From NCBI GenBank assembly GCA_945901835.1, contig CAMDMH010000233.1:1-5834 (forward strand): 5,834 bases of DNA, given 5' to 3'. Positions 5,706 to 5,834 of the stretch are shown here, in pieces. The translations under genes were made by a program, and so were the position numbers. The notes under the pieces are model-generated. The model did no database searches and was not told where the DNA came from. It saw only the letters and a program-made list of their open reading frames with translations. Position 1 is the stretch's first letter; the number at the start of each line of letters is the position of its first letter. The stretch comes from Devosia equisanguinis (lineage in GTDB: Bacteria; Pseudomonadota; Alphaproteobacteria; Rhizobiales; Hyphomicrobiaceae).

Positions 5706-5785
5706 CGCGGGGGCGTGGTCTGGGGCATCTTGGTCTCACAACAGCAGCGACAACGCAGCAAACCAAGCCCCTCGGGAGAGACCCA

Positions 5786-5834
5786 ATGTTCCACGGTAAC
5801 AGCAGCCTCCGCATCCTCGCCGCCGCCATCACCC
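5786..5834 (+). CDS. Possible start of a divergent gene, cut by the window end
   Basis: ATG 5786 is preceded by GGGAGAG (5774-5780, 5 nt away). The 16 visible codons read MFHGNSSLRILAAAIT and remain open. A short polar start with Arg followed by an Ala/Ile/Leu run would suit a signal peptide or membrane segment. Too little is visible to name a family. Confidence 0.4.
   Translation, partial: MFHGNSSLRILAAAIT

Larger units (their letters stand above)
5482..5785. promoter_or_regulatory. Non-coding divergent upstream region of the hydratase cassette
   Basis: About 300 bp without a credible gene, between the cassette start and a probable divergent start at 5786. It should carry the cassette promoter, but I see no convincing -35/-10 pair on either strand. 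It contains AGGAGA on the minus strand (5488-5493, the ribosome site of the first cassette gene), an 8-G run (5581-5588), a large inverted repeat (5604-5673) and an 18-bp imperfect palindrome (5688-5705). A minus-strand frame stays open through it to the window edge, but its translation is Arg/Pro-rich and resembles no protein. Confidence 0.55.

Noticed and set aside
5729..5767. CTTGGT ... ACCAAG inverted repeat before the possible gene at 5786
   Set aside because: Six-base arms with a 27-nt gap are weak; no riboswitch or attenuator structure could be recognised.
5482..5832. Long N-terminal extension of the first cassette gene
   Set aside because: It runs through the inverted repeat and G run, looks non-protein-like, and ATG 5481 has a well-placed AGGAGA.

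Overview
This is a high-GC bacterial window whose protein families and gene style suggest an alphaproteobacterium, most likely order Hyphomicrobiales (Rhizobiales). That placement is inference from protein style, not from a marker gene. It holds seven complete or nearly complete genes, plus the first codons of what may be an eighth. No RNA gene, CRISPR array or intact insertion sequence is visible.

Layout. The + strand carries three genes: the 3' part of an M23 (MepM/YebA-type) murein endopeptidase (1-1293, open at the window edge), a glutathione S-transferase family protein (1373-2146), and a DapA/NanA-superfamily class I aldolase-like enzyme (2174-3070). The last two are 27 nt apart and look like an operon. 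They meet head-on, with an 8-nt gap, a minus-strand block of four genes. Read in its own direction this block is: a small protein like the N-terminal half of nitrile hydratase beta (5481-5104), a small SH3-like protein like the C-terminal half of nitrile hydratase beta (5107-4790), a cobalt-type nitrile hydratase alpha / thiocyanate hydrolase gamma catalytic subunit with a CTLCSC metal claw (4751-4107), and an extended-SDR NAD-dependent epimerase/dehydratase (4038-3079). Every minus-strand start has a good Shine-Dalgarno sequence, and the first two genes overlap as ATGA.

The most interesting content is this three-gene cassette. Its order (beta N-half, beta C-half, catalytic subunit) is that of the thiocyanate hydrolase operon scnB-scnA-scnC. 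Several sequence details lean towards thiocyanate hydrolase: the Asp/His-rich N-terminus, Arg two residues after the Tyr that follows the claw, and the GG-x-PIE pattern. Other parts look like ordinary nitrile hydratase. It may be thiocyanate hydrolase or a three-subunit nitrile hydratase of unknown substrate. No metallochaperone/activator gene lies in the cassette.

Upstream of the cassette is about 300 bp of non-coding DNA. It contains a large imperfect inverted repeat (18-nt arms, REP/MITE-like), an 8-G run and a CCCGGG-centred palindrome. The likely start of a divergent gene follows at 5786. How the GST, aldolase-like enzyme and epimerase relate to the hydratase cassette is not shown by the sequence; a shared role in catabolism of foreign or nitrogen/sulfur compounds is only a guess.
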